Assembly: GCA_029216955.1 (NCBI GenBank)
Contig: JANAVB010002199.1
Location: 10,152,271-10,216,270, forward strand
Source of the DNA: Iris pallida
Taxonomy: Eukaryota; Streptophyta; Magnoliopsida; Asparagales; Iridaceae
Length of the DNA stretch: 64,000 nt
Reading direction: 5' to 3'
How positions within the stretch are numbered: position 1 is the stretch's first letter; each line of letters starts with the position of its first letter. Shown piece after piece: positions 25,619-37,585 of this stretch. The notes beneath the pieces were generated by a model. It ran no database searches. It was not told the origin of the DNA and saw only the letters and a list, made by a program, of their open reading frames with translations. A program made the position numbers and the translations under genes.

Positions 25619-28600
25619 TGTAATGACCATGATTCGTATTACGTATTTTGGTACACGTGTACGTATTTTGACTCGTATTGTATGTCTTCCTGCTTGGTTT
25701 ATTTGGCATTTTCATTTGCTTGGTTATGGTTCATCTCGGTTTGGTTCGATTTTAATTGTGAACCAACCCCTACCTACCACTCCCATCATCATTTATTAAC
25801 CCAACACTCTTTCTCTCTCCTCATTCACTCTTCTTCTTCATCACCATTACTCTCCACCTACCAGGAAGGTTTAGGCAAGTACATCTTGCTTCATGGAGGA
25901 ATTCCATTTTTATTGTTCCACTGTCTTCCTCATGTGTTTCTAATCCACTTTAGTACTTAACATTTTTTTATTTTCGTGGTTAATTTTTTGTAGATCTAGC
26001 TTTGTGGTATTTTCAGTTTTCAGAAGTTTTGATCTATCAAACCTGCATATTTTTGTTATTTGATGGTTCCATGTTGTAGAGAATTCCATTTTACCCAAAT
26101 TTGACCTACGGGAGTCTGGATTTGGGTTCCTATTGCTGTTTGGTAGAGCATGGAGGCCATGATATTTTCCATGGACATGTTCTCTGTGGAAGCCATTAAT
26201 TGCATTTTTGGGCGCATGCAACATTGAGTTGCTTAGCCGTAGTTGTATTTTGCTAGCTGTTACTTAGCAAATATTTTTGGCCGTATGGCCGTTAAAATAT
26301 TGTTGGCCGTATACAAATGCTTATTTGCTGGCCACATGCAAGTGTTTATTTGCTGGGCCACATGAGCATTTAATTGCTTTGGCTGCATGGCCATGACCAT
26401 TTAATTTTTTTAGCCGCATGGCCATTAGCATTTAATAGCTTTGGCCGCATAGCCTTTTTAATTATTACATACATTAGCATTTAGTTGTAGGCATTAGCAT
26501 GTGCTTGCATGCATTGGCCGTATGGCCTTTTTATTTATTGCATGCATTTGCATGCAAATGCTTGTATACCTTAGCATTAATTTGCATGGCCAATTCTCTG
26601 CTTTGGCCGCATATGGCCAACTCTCTGCATGGCCGCATATGGCCAATTCATGGCATGGACGCATATGCAAGTGATTTGCATGGCCGCATGGCCTTAGCAT
26701 AATATTTTCGGTCGCATGGCCTGAGCTTTAATTGTATGGCCGCATGACTTATGCTAACTTGCATGGCCCTTTGTTTTGGCCGCATGCACATTTTTGTGCT
26801 TGGCCGCATGCATATTTATTTGCAGCTGGCCGCATGGCCATAAGCAATAAAATATTTTTGGCCGCATGGCCTATGTAATAATCTTGGCCACATGGCCTAT
26901 TTATCATTCTTGGCCGCATGCAACAAATGTGTGCTGGCCGCATATTGTATAGTAACAACATTTATTGGTTGGCCGCATGGCAATTTCATGTGGCAAATTT
27001 TTCGTGAGCCGTATTAGTGCTCCACAGCCCTTGTCCCTACTAATATTTAATTACTAAATGTATGCTTGTGCCATATTAATTTTAAGTGTGTTCCCTGACA
27101 CGATGGTGACCCGTTGTGGTGCACTTTTGATAAATGACATGACATGATAGTGGCCCGACGTGGCGCACTCCTGACAGTAAACATAACATGATATATATCT
27201 CGAAGGCTGTTACGACGGCTAGGATGTCATGACAAGATTGAATGGCCTGGACACCGTGGATGATTGTGTTTGTACAATTGAACCGGTAATGTTTGCATCA
27301 TGTCTAGGACAGGGATCCCTTAGTACCACGGTCAGGGGTACCTATTGTAAATGGCTAAGGCTAATAACTAGAATAATTCAGTAGTCATGAGAGATTTTCC
27401 CAGTTACAGGCGATCCCGTTATTTCGGCCACCATTGTTGGACTTGCAGCCTGCCGACGAGTAGGACACAAGTCTAGATTTACTGATATACGGAAAAGAAT
27501 GAGGCACCGCTTAATGAATCCAAGTCGCCTGGATAACCTGGATTAGCTGTAGGACTTGTGGCTGGAGGAACATCTCACTGCATATTGCTAGTAACTAAGG
27601 CTTGTGATAACCCTAGTTAGCTAATATAGAAAGTCGTAGTCACTGATTGGCCGGGAACAATTGTATGATGTAGTTTCAGTGCTCAATTATTGCAGGCTTG
27701 ATCGCATGATTGTCACTTTTAATAATAAAGATCAGAGGCTAAGTTTTGTTCAGATGAAGGGTTACAACTCCGGTCCTTGTTTGGTTTAAGGGTTGTAACC
27801 TGGCTCCAGGAGCAGTTCTGAGTCCTCTCTTCGTTTATCGTCTTATTGTACCCCACGACATGCTTGTTATGTTTTACCTTACTAACAGGATTTGCAGACG
27901 GAGTTCTATTCCGGTGAAGGGTTACAACCCCGGTCCTTGTTTGGTTTAAGGGTTGTGACCTGGCTACTTGAATGGTTCCCTCGTACTCCATTATGATTAT
28001 TATTATTCTTTTATTTTTAAGCTCTTTTGTAACTACTTTTAATATTCATTTCTGATATGCTGGTTTTAGCTCTTAAGTGAAGCCTTCTTTGTGGCACTTG
28101 CTCTTTCTGGGATCTGACCCAGCTAGTTTTGTATGGCCAGATTTTGGAGCATCTCTAGAGGATCTACCGACTTTCCAGCCCGATGATGACCACCAGGCAT
28201 AACCAAGGCAACGAATGGGTTTATTTTTTGCTCTTCCACTCTATTATAAAATTCTCATTTTGAGACATTTAGCCAGCGAGCACCTATTAGCTCGTATTGC
28301 ATACCTTATTACTGTCTGCCTACGGGCTGTAACATGATTGACAGATCCTAGGGTTGATCATGTATGACTAAATTCTTGCTAGTCCTCACATTTTATAACG
28401 ACTAGCTTCATGATCAACTGAATATGTAATATTTGGGACACCTTACTATTGTATATTTGGTGATCTTACATCTTGTAACTTTACTTGCTTCTTGATTAAG
28501 ATATTTAGGCTTGTTATTGACCATAGGGGACTGATGGATTGTAGTTAAACCCTCATATATCTAGACAGCCGTGACCGTATAGTGAGGTGGATACCATTTC

Positions 28601-28660
28601 ATTATACGTAGCTGCTATGTATGCCCCCGCTCTCTAGTATTCTGGTTCTGGGGCGTGACA
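25619..28660 (+). repeat. 5' LTR of element D
   Basis: A 3042-bp LTR with ends TGTAATGACC and GGGGCGTGACA. From about 26270 to 27000 it is packed with variants of the palindrome GGCCGCATGGCC, spaced roughly 20-60 bp apart. Another duplicated phrase (GAAGGGTTACAA...GGTCCTTGTTTGG) occurs at about 27755 and 27917. The short ORFs here (26494-26961) come from these palindromes and read on both strands, so they are not genes. Confidence 0.92.
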
Positions 28661-28969
28661 TGGTTTAAGTGGTGGCCCATACAGGTCTTGTAAATCAAGA
28701 TATGTGAGGGTTTACCGAATAGATGTCTCAATCAGCAGTCGCCCTTGATCTCTGCCCGTATCTACTCATCCCTGTGATTCTCGACCAGATCACATGCTTG
28801 TATCGTTGATCTGTCTTGGTCCTTCCTTATTGTTCCCTATGTCGTCTTCTTCAGCGGCATTGTTCCTGGTCCTACTGATCGACAAGGCGAAGCACCTCCC
28901 GTGGACCAGCGACAACCAGAAGATCAGGCCCAGCACTCATGAGTAGCCTTCCGGAGATCCAGAACCCCA
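28661..28969 (+). other. Leader and residual gag start of element D
   Basis: This begins TGGTTTAAGTGGTGGCCC directly after the LTR, where the primer-binding site belongs, though the match to tRNA-Met is weak. A short possible gag N-terminus (ATG near 28839, reading SSSSAAL) runs into Gln/Pro-rich codons. At about 28940-28970 the sequence passes abruptly to late integrase, which marks the internal deletion point. Confidence 0.6.
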
Positions 28970-29757
28970 GGTACAGCCAGTCCAGCCCGCAGACAGATGG
29001 TCAGTCGGAGCGCACGATCCAGACTCTTGAGGATATGTTGAGATCTTGTACACTCGACTTCGGTAGTTCGTGAGAAGATCACCTGCACCTGGTGGAGTTC
29101 TCTTACAACAACAGTTTCCAAGCTAATATCCGGATAGCACCGTTCGAGGCAATGTATGGAAGGAAGTACAGATCCCCACTAGCATGGGACGATATTGGAG
29201 AGAGGCAGATGCTTGGTCCAGAGCTGATCACTCAGACAGTTGAGGTGGTCAGGAGAGTTAGAGATCATCTTTGTGTTGCGCAAGATCGTCAGCGCCATTG
29301 GGCCGATTCTCATCGGCATCTTCTTGAATTTTCTGTCGACGACCATGTATTCCTGAGGATCTCGTCTAACCGTGGCGTCATTCGTTTCGGCGTACGGAAA
29401 AAGCTTAGTCCTAGGTATATAGGACCGTTCGACATTCTGGTACGAGTAGAAGATGTGTCATATCGTCTCGCTCTTCCGCCGTCGTTACGTAAGGTGCATG
29501 ATGTGTTCCATGTATCCCAACTACGACGGTATATCCTGGACCCGAGCCACATTCTGGATCATTCAGAATTGGTTATTGGTACCAACCTTTCGTATGAGGA
29601 GAGGCCCGTGTCTATATTGGACCGAAGAGAGAAGATACTCAAGAACAAGATTATCAAGTTAGTCCGAGTTGCTTGGGGTCATCACTCTTTGGGTGAGTCA
29701 ACATGGGAGCGTGAGGATGATATCCGATCGCGATATCCCGACCTGTTTGACTCGTGA
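28970..29757 (+). pseudogene. Integrase C-terminal half with chromodomain-like tail (element D)
   Basis: The segment opens in SPQTDGQSERTIQTLEDMLR, which holds the third catalytic residue (Glu) of the DDE integrase. One stop interrupts GSS-EDHLHLVEF (about 29070). From 29092 the frame is open for 221 codons: FSYNNSFQANIRIAPFEAMY, YGRKYRSPL, the GPFDIL and VFHVSQLRRY motifs of the integrase C-terminal domain, then a chromodomain-like end (RREKILKNKIIKLVRVAWG, ESTWEREDDI). The first two catalytic Asp residues and everything from protease to RNase H are gone. The ORF is long and intact enough to be mistaken for a gene. Confidence 0.93.
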
Positions 29758-29923
29758 GGTATAATATCTTTCTTATGCCTCATGCCTTCGATTCCTTGCT
29801 TGCATGAATAATTGCTTGATTGCTTGACTAGTATAGCTTGCCTGTGATTAGTATAGCTTGTCCTTGCATCTCTAGCATCTTGATTAAATTCCGAGGATAG
29901 AATTCTTTTAAGGTGGGTAGAGT

Positions 29924-32148
29924 TGTAATGACCATGATTCGTATTACGTATTTTGGTACACGTGTACGTATTTTGACTCATATTGCAAGTCTCCTTGCTT
30001 GGTTTATTTGGCATTTTCATTTGCTTGGTTATGGTTCATCTCGGTTTGGTTCGGCTTGGTTCGATTTTAATTGTGAACCAACCCCTACCTAGCACCCCCA
30101 TCATCAGTTATTAACCCAACACTCTTTCTCTCTCCTCATTCACTCTTCTTCTTCCTCACCATTACTCTCCACCTACCAGGAAGGTTTAGGCAAGTGCATC
30201 TTGCTTCATGGAGGAATTCTATTTTATTGTTCCACTGTCTTCTTCATGTGTTTCTAACCCACTTTAGTACTTAGCATTTTTCATTTCCATGGTTAATTTC
30301 TTGTAGATCTAGCTTTGTGGTATTTTTACTTTTCATGAGTTTTGATCTATCAAACCTGCATATTTTTGTTATTTGATGGTTCCATGTTGTAGAGAATTCT
30401 ATTTTACCCAAATTTGACCTACATGAGTCTGGATTTGGGTTTCTATTGCTGTTTGGTGGAGCATGGAGGCCATGGTATTTTCCATGGATATGTTCTCTGT
30501 GGAAGCCATTAATTGCATTTTTGGCCGCATGCAACATTGAGTTGCTTAGCCCCAGTTGCATTTTGCTAGCTGTTACTTAGCAAATATTTCTGGCTGCATA
30601 GCTGCTAAAATATTGTTGGTCCCGTACAAATGCTTATTTGCTGGCCACATGCAAGTGTTTATTTGCTGGGCTGCATGAGCATTTAATTGTTTTGACCGCA
30701 TGGCCATGACCATTTGGCCATATGGCCATTAGAATTTAATAGCCTTGGCCGCATGGCCTTTTTAATTATTGCATGCATTAGCATTTAGTTGTAGGCATTA
30801 GCATGTGCTTGCATGCATTGGCCGCATGGCCTTTTTATTTATTGCATGCATTTGCATGCAAATGCTTGCATGCCTTAGCATTAATTTGCATGGCCAATTC
30901 TCTGCTTTGGCCGCATATGGCCAACTCTCTGCATGGCCGCATATGGCCAATTCATGGCATGGCCGTATATGCAAGTGATTTGCATGGCCGCATGGCCTTA
31001 GCATAATATTTTCGGCCGTATGGCCTTAGCTTTAATTGCATGGCCGTATGGCTTATGCTAACTTGCATGGCCCTTTGTTGGCCATTAGCAATGTAATATT
31101 TTTGGCTGCATGGCCTATGTAATAATCTTGGCCACATGGCCTATTTATCATTCTTGGCCGCATGCAGTAAATGTGTGCTGGCTGTATATTGTATAGTGAC
31201 AACATTTATTGGCTGGCCGCATGGCAATTTCATGCGGCAAATTTTTCCTGAGCCGCATGAGTCCTCCACAGCCCTTGTCCCTGCTAATATTTAATTATTG
31301 AATATATGCTTGTGCCATATTAATTTTAAGTGTGTTCACTGACACGATGGTGACCCGTTGTGGTGCACTTTTTATAAATAACATGACATGATAGTAGCCC
31401 GACGTGGCGCACTCCTGACAGTGAACATGACATGATATATATCTCGAAGGTTGTTGCGACGACTAGGATGTCATGACAAGATTGAATGGCCTGGACACCG
31501 TGGATGATTGTGTTTGTACAATTGAACCGGTAATGTTTACAGCATGTCTAGGATATGGATCCCTGAGTACCACGGTCAAGGGTACCTACTGTAAACGGCT
31601 AAGGCTAATAACTAGAATAATTCAGTAGTCATGAGAGATTTTCCCAGTTACAGGCGATCCCGTTATCCCGGCCACCATTGTTGGACTTGCAGCCTGCCGA
31701 CGAGTAGGGCACAAGTCTAGATTCCCTAATATATGGAAAAGAACGAGGCACCGCTTAATGAATCCAATTCGCCTGGATAACTTGGATTAGCTGCAGGGCT
31801 TGTGGCTGGAGAAACATCTCACTGCATATTACTAGTAACTAAGGCTTGTAATAACCCTAGTTAGTTAATATAGAAAGTCGTAGTCATTGATTGGCCGGGA
31901 ACGATTGTATGATGTAATTTCAGTGCTCGATTATTGCAGGCTTGATCGCATGATTGTCACTTTTAACAATAAAGATCAGAGGGTAAGTTCTGTTCAGGTA
32001 AAGGGTTACAACCCCGGTCCTTGTTTGGTTTAAGGGTTGTAACCTGGCTCCCGGAGCAGATCTGAGTCCTCTCTTCGCTTATTGTCTTATTGCACCCCAC
32101 GTCAAGCTTGTTATGTTTTACCTTACCAACAGGATTTGGAGACGGAGT
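29924..32148 (+). repeat. 3' LTR of element D, truncated
   Basis: This matches 25619-27900 closely, including the GGCCGCATGGCC-rich part (30580-31260), then departs after ACAGGATTTG(C/G)AGACGGAG. The missing tail of about 750 bp was not found further on in the window, so this looks like a deletion or junction rather than a clean insertion. Confidence 0.85.
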
Positions 32149-32592
32149 CCAGGTCTGTAGGCGATATAGACGACACCACCGCTGCTGGCGATCTAGATGA
32201 GGACTCCGACGACGAATGGTATATTTAGGACGAAGAATGGTACATTTAGGAAGGAGAATGGTACATTTAGGATGGAGAATGGTACATTTAGGACGGAGAA
32301 TGGTACATTTAGGAAGCCGATAAAAGCTCGTTCTCTCAAATCTCTTCTTTGTGTAAATTAAATCCAAGGAGGACATAATCCCTAAGGACACGGTGTGTCC
32401 AGGTCTGTAAGCGATATAGACGACACCACCGCTGCTGGCGATCTAGATGAGGACACCGACGACGAATGGTACATTTAGGACGGAGAATGGTACATTTAGG
32501 ACGGAGAATGGTACATTTAGGAAGCCGACGAAAGCTCGTTCTCTCAAATCTCTTCTTTATGTAAATTAAATCCAAGGAGGACACAATCCCTA
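32148..32592. repeat. Tandem duplication (about 250 bp) holding 21-bp minisatellite units
   Basis: The block starting CCAGGTCTGTA(G/A)GCGATAT and ending near AATCCCTAA occurs twice. Each copy contains several units of GGACGGAGAATGGTACATTTA (21 bp with small changes): about five in the first copy and three in the second. The same 21-bp unit, inverted, forms the array at 54276-54540. Upstream of the units, GATCTAGATGAGGAC...GACGACGAATGG would read as an acidic protein tail, but no full ORF supports it. Confidence 0.88.
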
Positions 32593-33168
32593 ATTTTAGT
32601 TATTGCTTAGCAGAGTCTGCTTAGTTGTTGTAAAATTGTGGTGTTGCTTCTGTGACACTTTCATCTTTAATCTCATGTTTTCTATGAATATGTGTTCTAT
32701 TTTATTTTGATTTAGTAATCTTTTCGTAATTAGTTTTTTTGTTTCATCTAACAATTTAATATTTTTGTTATAAAGCTATAGGCCATAGTGGTGGTGGTGG
32801 AAGGAGAAACGGAGATGAAGAAGGAAAGAAGAAGATGGAAAGAAGAAGAAGTTCCAGTTCGCGGCGGACTTCGTCGAGTTCCTCAATCAAGCGGAATTAA
32901 ACCTCTTATAGAGTTCCTTAATTGAAGTTGATCATGATAACCTTTTATATTTTTCAAACGGCTAGTAGAATCTTCCTCGAGCCCTCCTTAATCAAACGGC
33001 TAGTAGATTGTTTGCTAGTCTCGAAATTTATTTGTCTTTCCATCTTCCTCACTTTTTGTAATTCTCTCTTGCTATATATACAATAGTTTTCTTGTTTCAT
33101 AGTACAATTATTCATTCTGAAATACATAGAATAGTTTTCTGAAATACAATAGTTTTCTTGTTCTCAAG
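32593..33168. other. Non-coding leader region before the first Ulp1-type gene
   Basis: No ORF of note. The sequence is T-rich with a GA-rich patch (32795-32860). CTATATATACAATAG at about 33073-33087 is a possible TATA box some 85 bp before the ATG of the next gene. This was judged by eye only. Confidence 0.4.
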
Positions 33169-34875
33169 ATGTCTACTCGTGTGGTGGGAAATGTAGAAGA
33201 CGTAGAAGATTGGTTGCCAGCTCCAAATAAAACTTTCATTCTGCGTATGTTGCGCAAGATTGAAGAACATATGTCGACGATTTCAGCTGAAGTTGTAAAG
33301 ATCAATTCTAAGCTTTGTTCATTAGAAATTGAACAAATGAATTTATCTCGGCGTTTTGAGAAGATTGAAGTATCTCCAGCTTTGAAGAAGGCATTTTCAT
33401 CTGGAGCATTTAATAATGTGAAGGTGGTTTCCGTTGAATCTTCTTCCGATGAGGAGGACGTGGAGCTACAGTCTCGTAGTAAAGCATTGGACCGAATTCT
33501 CGCATTGTCCCCTACAGAAGAAACTAACTTTAGCAGTTCTTCTAAAAAAAATGCATGAAAATTTAGATCCGGTCACACCATCAAAAAGTTTAACAAGGGG
33601 TTCAACCTCGAAGCCTAGCAATTGTACTAGTGGTTCTTCGAGTTATTACGACTATATTTTTGCCGATGATAGACCTGCCGAGTAAGTAATATGAGTTTTG
33701 ATTTAATTCCAACAGTTTTTTTCTCCAAATTTATTCATTTCTTTTTTTAGAGAAATAATATCATCGTGCAACAAAATCTATGTGTCTCGGTTTGAGATGA
33801 AGACCTTAGCTCCTTTAACGAGAATTGGAAATGGGGTATGTATAGAGAGTATATTTCTTCTTAGATGCCATCTATGTTTACTTTGATTTCATCGCTTACA
33901 TTTTTAATAATTTATTCAGATTGTAGGCATTATCTCTGCTCTTCTCACCGTGGAGGAACGAAAAAGAACCTCCAATAAAGCTAATGTATGGTTTTTACCA
34001 ATAAAGATATCGGTGAGTGAGCATTTTATTCTTCAATGCATATGCATTAACAATTTTCTCGTTTGTTTGTCCTTCGCAATGTATTAGTTGATGTGTGTGT
34101 AGAAAGAAACGTTACCTCCATCCGACAAAAAGCTTCATAAAATATGGAAGAACTACAAATATTTTCAGGATTACATGGGATCTTTAAGCACTTGTAACGA
34201 GGTATTAATGTATTTCTGTGTAAATATTAATCCTAATTTTCTGAAAATTTACTAATTTGTTTTACCTAATTAATCCTGATTCATATATACATACCCACTC
34301 ATTTGGACGGACATTATACTCTTGTAAGAGTTCTAGTTAAAAAAAGGATTGTTGAAATTTGGGACTCACTTGCAAATAAAGATGATCTGATTCAAAAACA
34401 AAACAGTCATAAGAGAAATAGTAAGCTCATATTCATCAATTTTTATGAATTGGGTACAAGATACGCGGTATACTAATATATATTGTATTCTGGTAATCGT
34501 AATTTTCAAATTTGGATCTCTTTCTCGAAGAAGAGATTTTGAAGTTGAGAGAAGCTAGGTTCAGCTTTTCTACTTTTGCAATAAAACGTCCTTCTTATGT
34601 TCTCCGCCAAGGCAATTCTGTTGATTGTGGGATTTTTGTAATTGCATTCATGAAAGACCGATGTAGTCTAGACTACTGTTCTCTCGATGTAAGTCTGAAA
34701 ATATGTCGTCAAAAATTTACACTTTTTAGAGCAATATTTTTGATGTTATGTTTGTTATATGCAGTTTGATGCGGGAATAGAAAGACGCAAAGCTGCAGAA
34801 TGGATTACAACTTCAGAGCACAATGAAGAGCTAAAAGAAGTCCAATCTGAAATGATTGAATATGGAAGACGATGA
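33169..34875 (+). pseudogene. Ulp1-type cysteine protease (peptidase C48) gene, multi-exon, damaged
   Basis: Exon 1 (from 33169) encodes a 129-residue coiled start (MLRKIEEHMSTISAEVVKI) ending in acidic, Ser-rich sequence. Canonical introns follow after about 33680, 33835, 34013 and 34200. The protease core has the catalytic His in THLDGHYTLVRV (about 34300), the acidic residue in VEIWDSL (34350), and Gln and Cys in RQGNSVDCGIFVIAF (34610-34640). A last exon (from 34766) ends EMIEYGRR and stop. Ulp1 proteases remove SUMO-like tags, and such ORFs are frequent cargo of plant Mutator-like elements. Defects seen are a one-base frame change in an A8 run (33546-33553) and loss of AG at both 3' splice sites around the His exon (CTG near 34280 and CAA near 34511). 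It is probably a pseudogene, though the frame change could be a sequencing error. Confidence 0.85.
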
Positions 34876-35226
34876 TTTTTTTTCTTCTTCTTTTATATCT
34901 AATGTATGGAAACCCCTAATGTATTATGTTCATTTGTTTTGTTGAGTTGTAATGACATTTTTGCCAAACGGCTTCGATTCTTTTTGATTAAGCAGAATCA
35001 TTTTTGCCCTTCAAATTAATATAATTAAGCAGAAAGGAGTCTTTTGCCCTTCCATCGAATGACAATTTTGTCCTTCTAATTAATTCAAAACACCCCCGAA
35101 CCCTTTTATTACAAAAAAAAACAGTTTCAATTCTTCCTCTTATTCCATACTCCACTCTGTACTCAAACCTAGGTCATTCTCCTCCAAAATCTTCAAACCT
35201 TCCTCCTCATTCGCAATCTTCACACC
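34876..35226. other. Spacer between the two Ulp1-type genes
   Basis: No gene. It contains a poly(A)-signal-like stretch after the first gene and the phrase CTTTTGCCCTTC twice (35005-35050), which suggests a small duplication. Confidence 0.5.
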
Positions 35227-35462
35227 ATGTTGGCATCAGCGGCAGAATCATCACCGGCAGCATCACCAATTAGAGAAGATGCACCAGTTACAGAAAATCC
35301 AAAAGCAATAGACGGAGAACAACCGAAACCATATTCTAAGAAAGTTGCACAAAAGAAAAAGGAAAAAGTTGCTAAACAAAAAGAAGTGCAAGAAGAAGTG
35401 CAAACAGAAGGTATAACTTTGATTTTATGTTCGCAAATTCTGTATATATTACAAGGAAAATG

Positions 35463-35735
35463 ACATTCTCCGTCATAAAACGCATTTGAATGTTAAATTC
35501 TATTCGCCGTTTAATTTGGAACGGAGAATGGCATTCTCCGTCTAACTTGAAATGGAGAATAACATTTCCAGTGTTAAAACACATTAGAATGTTTATTCTC
35601 CGTTTTATTTTAAACGGAGAATGACACTCTTCGTGTCATTTGAAACGGAGAATGACATTCTCCGTGTTAGTTTACACGAAGAATGCCGTTCCCAGTGTCA
35701 AAACCGATAAGAATGGCCATTCTCCGACCTAATTT
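35463..35735. repeat. Hairpin-repeat cluster in intron 1 of the large Ulp1-type gene
   Basis: Several copies of a short inverted repeat, arms ACGGAGAATG and CATTCTCCGT around one base (perfect at 35521-35541, near-perfect at 35643-35665). They are joined by AT-rich spacers of 20-40 bp such as TTAAAACACATTAGAATG. Confidence 0.9.
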
Positions 35736-37394
35736 TTTATTTTTTTTGTTTTGTAGAAAAAATCTGTCAGGAATAAGGATTCAAGACTTTTTTGTTCTAC
35801 CTTCAAGCCAATGTTAAATCTTATGGAGGAGGTCAATTACGTTGTTGGCCGTTTACCTGAGCCAGTTATTGGTTCCTTGAAGAATACCTGTTTCTGGAAT
35901 TTTGTCGAGATTTTCTACCAAAACAGAGTCCATGTCTCCGAAGTGGCCAAGGTAACGGAAGGGCTTGAGAATTTAATTACAAGTTACACAGAAGAAGAAG
36001 ATGGTGTCGGGTGCTTTGAATTGAGCACCACTGTTAAAATCGCGCCAAGCGTCGATGATATGGCAGTCATATTCGGTCTACCGCTGAATCAAGAAAGCGA
36101 TGATAATATTTCTTACAGAAGATTGATAAAGAAAAAACAATAACAGCCCACACCACCAGCATCATTGAGCCTGTGTAGAGATCACTTCACAAGATTGCTG
36201 GCTAATACTAAGGGCAAACACTCAGAAGTCACGAATATGGAAGTGAGATACAAGTTCTTTGAATTGTTACGACGACTTCGTGGCGGAGATAACGTTGTTA
36301 ATCCAGATGATTTAGCCAAGCTAATAATCTTCCACTTGTGCCAAACAGTACTCTTCACAAAGTCTGGCGGTTCAAATTTGTCGTACAGATTCTTGGCCTT
36401 GGTAGACAGTGTGGACGTCATCAACAGTATATGCTGGCCAAGGTTAATCCTGGCATATGTAATGGATAGCATAAAGAGGAGTAGAAGCAAAACTGAACAG
36501 GGGGATTACTCAATGGCTTTCCACAAATTGAAAGGTTGCACAATATACTTCCTCTATTGGTTTGCAGAACATAGTAAATTTATGGAAAGGAAGTTCGCCC
36601 CAATTCCTGATTACCCAAGATTTTTCACATAGAATGGGTACGAAATCTCAAACTTCCTCAAGGCCGAATATCACAACAAAATGAGATCGAAGATGATATT
36701 GGAAGATCTGGTTATACCTGTTGGGGAAGAAGAAGGGCACAAAGAAGATGAGCCATCTATAGAAGAAGTTGAAAAAGAGGGAGAGGGAGAACACGACGAA
36801 GCAGGTGGGGATAATTTTGATGAACAACGGATACCACAGCATCATGAAATGGGTACTGTGATGGACGACTCAGCAAAAGAATTGGAGGATTTGAGAAAAC
36901 ATCATTCTGATATTCTTGCGCAGAATGGAGAACTCAAAGAAAAGTTAAAAGAGATGGAGGCACAAGGAGCGCAGTTACGTGCAGCCAACCATGAGAATGC
37001 CATACTGAAAGAAAAGCTAAAAGAGCTCGAGGTAGAAGAAGTGCAACAACGTGCAGTCAACGTTGTGATGGAGGGCTCTGTGCATAAACTGGAGGATTTG
37101 AGAAGACATCATTATAATATTCTTGCGCAGAATGAAGAACTCAAAGAAAAGTTAAAAGAGATGGAGGCACAAGGAGCGCAGTTACGTGCAGCCAACCTTG
37201 AGAATGCCATACTCAAAAAAAAGCTGAAAGAGCTCGAGGCAGAAGAAGCGCAACAACGTGCAGTCAACGTTGTGATGGAGGGCTCTGTGCATGAACTGGA
37301 GGATTTGAGAAAGCAGAATTCTGTTCTTATTACAGATGTACATGCACAAGGTAAAATCTTTTATATTTCAAATTTATTATTTGTAATCTTTCAG

Positions 37395-37585
37395 GAGAAT
37401 GGCTATTCTCTGTAGATTATAACACGGAGAATGGCATTCTCTGTGTTATTTGAAACGGATAATTGCTATTCTCTATCATTTCGATACTGGGAAGGTTATT
37501 CTCCGTGTAATTCCAAACGGAGAATGCTATTCTCCGTATTATATTACACGGAGAATGTCATTCTCCGTGTTAGATTCATATCATA
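37395..37585. repeat. Hairpin-repeat cluster in the second listed intron of the large Ulp1-type gene
   Basis: The same motif family appears again. The best copy is 37546-37570, with 12-base arms ACACGGAGAATG and CATTCTCCGTGT around one T. Other copies are at about 37425 and 37516. Confidence 0.9.

Larger units (their letters stand above)
25619..32148 (+). mobile_element. Ty3/gypsy element D: 3-kb LTRs, collapsed internal region, truncated 3' LTR
   Basis: The direct repeats 25619-28660 and 29924-32148 start alike (TGTAATGACCATGATTCG). Between them lie a primer-site region (TGGTTTAAGTGGTGGCCC at 28661), a possible gag start, the C-terminal part of integrase and a stretch TTCTTTTAAGGTGGG just before the 3' LTR. 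Only about 1.26 kb of the expected 4-5 kb interior remains. The 3' LTR matches the 5' LTR up to about 32148 and then switches to unrelated repeat sequence, so the last roughly 0.75 kb is missing and the target duplication cannot be checked. Confidence 0.9.

Noticed and set aside
26494..26961. Cys/His-rich ORFs on both strands (and again at 30798-31137)
   Set aside because: They are translations of the GGCCGCATGGCC palindrome in element D LTRs. The same words appear on both strands and in both LTRs.
36182..36490. Minus-strand 102-codon ORF opposite the large Ulp1-type gene (similar shadow ORFs at 38750-39020)
   Set aside because: They are antisense shadows of a clearly coding plus-strand frame.
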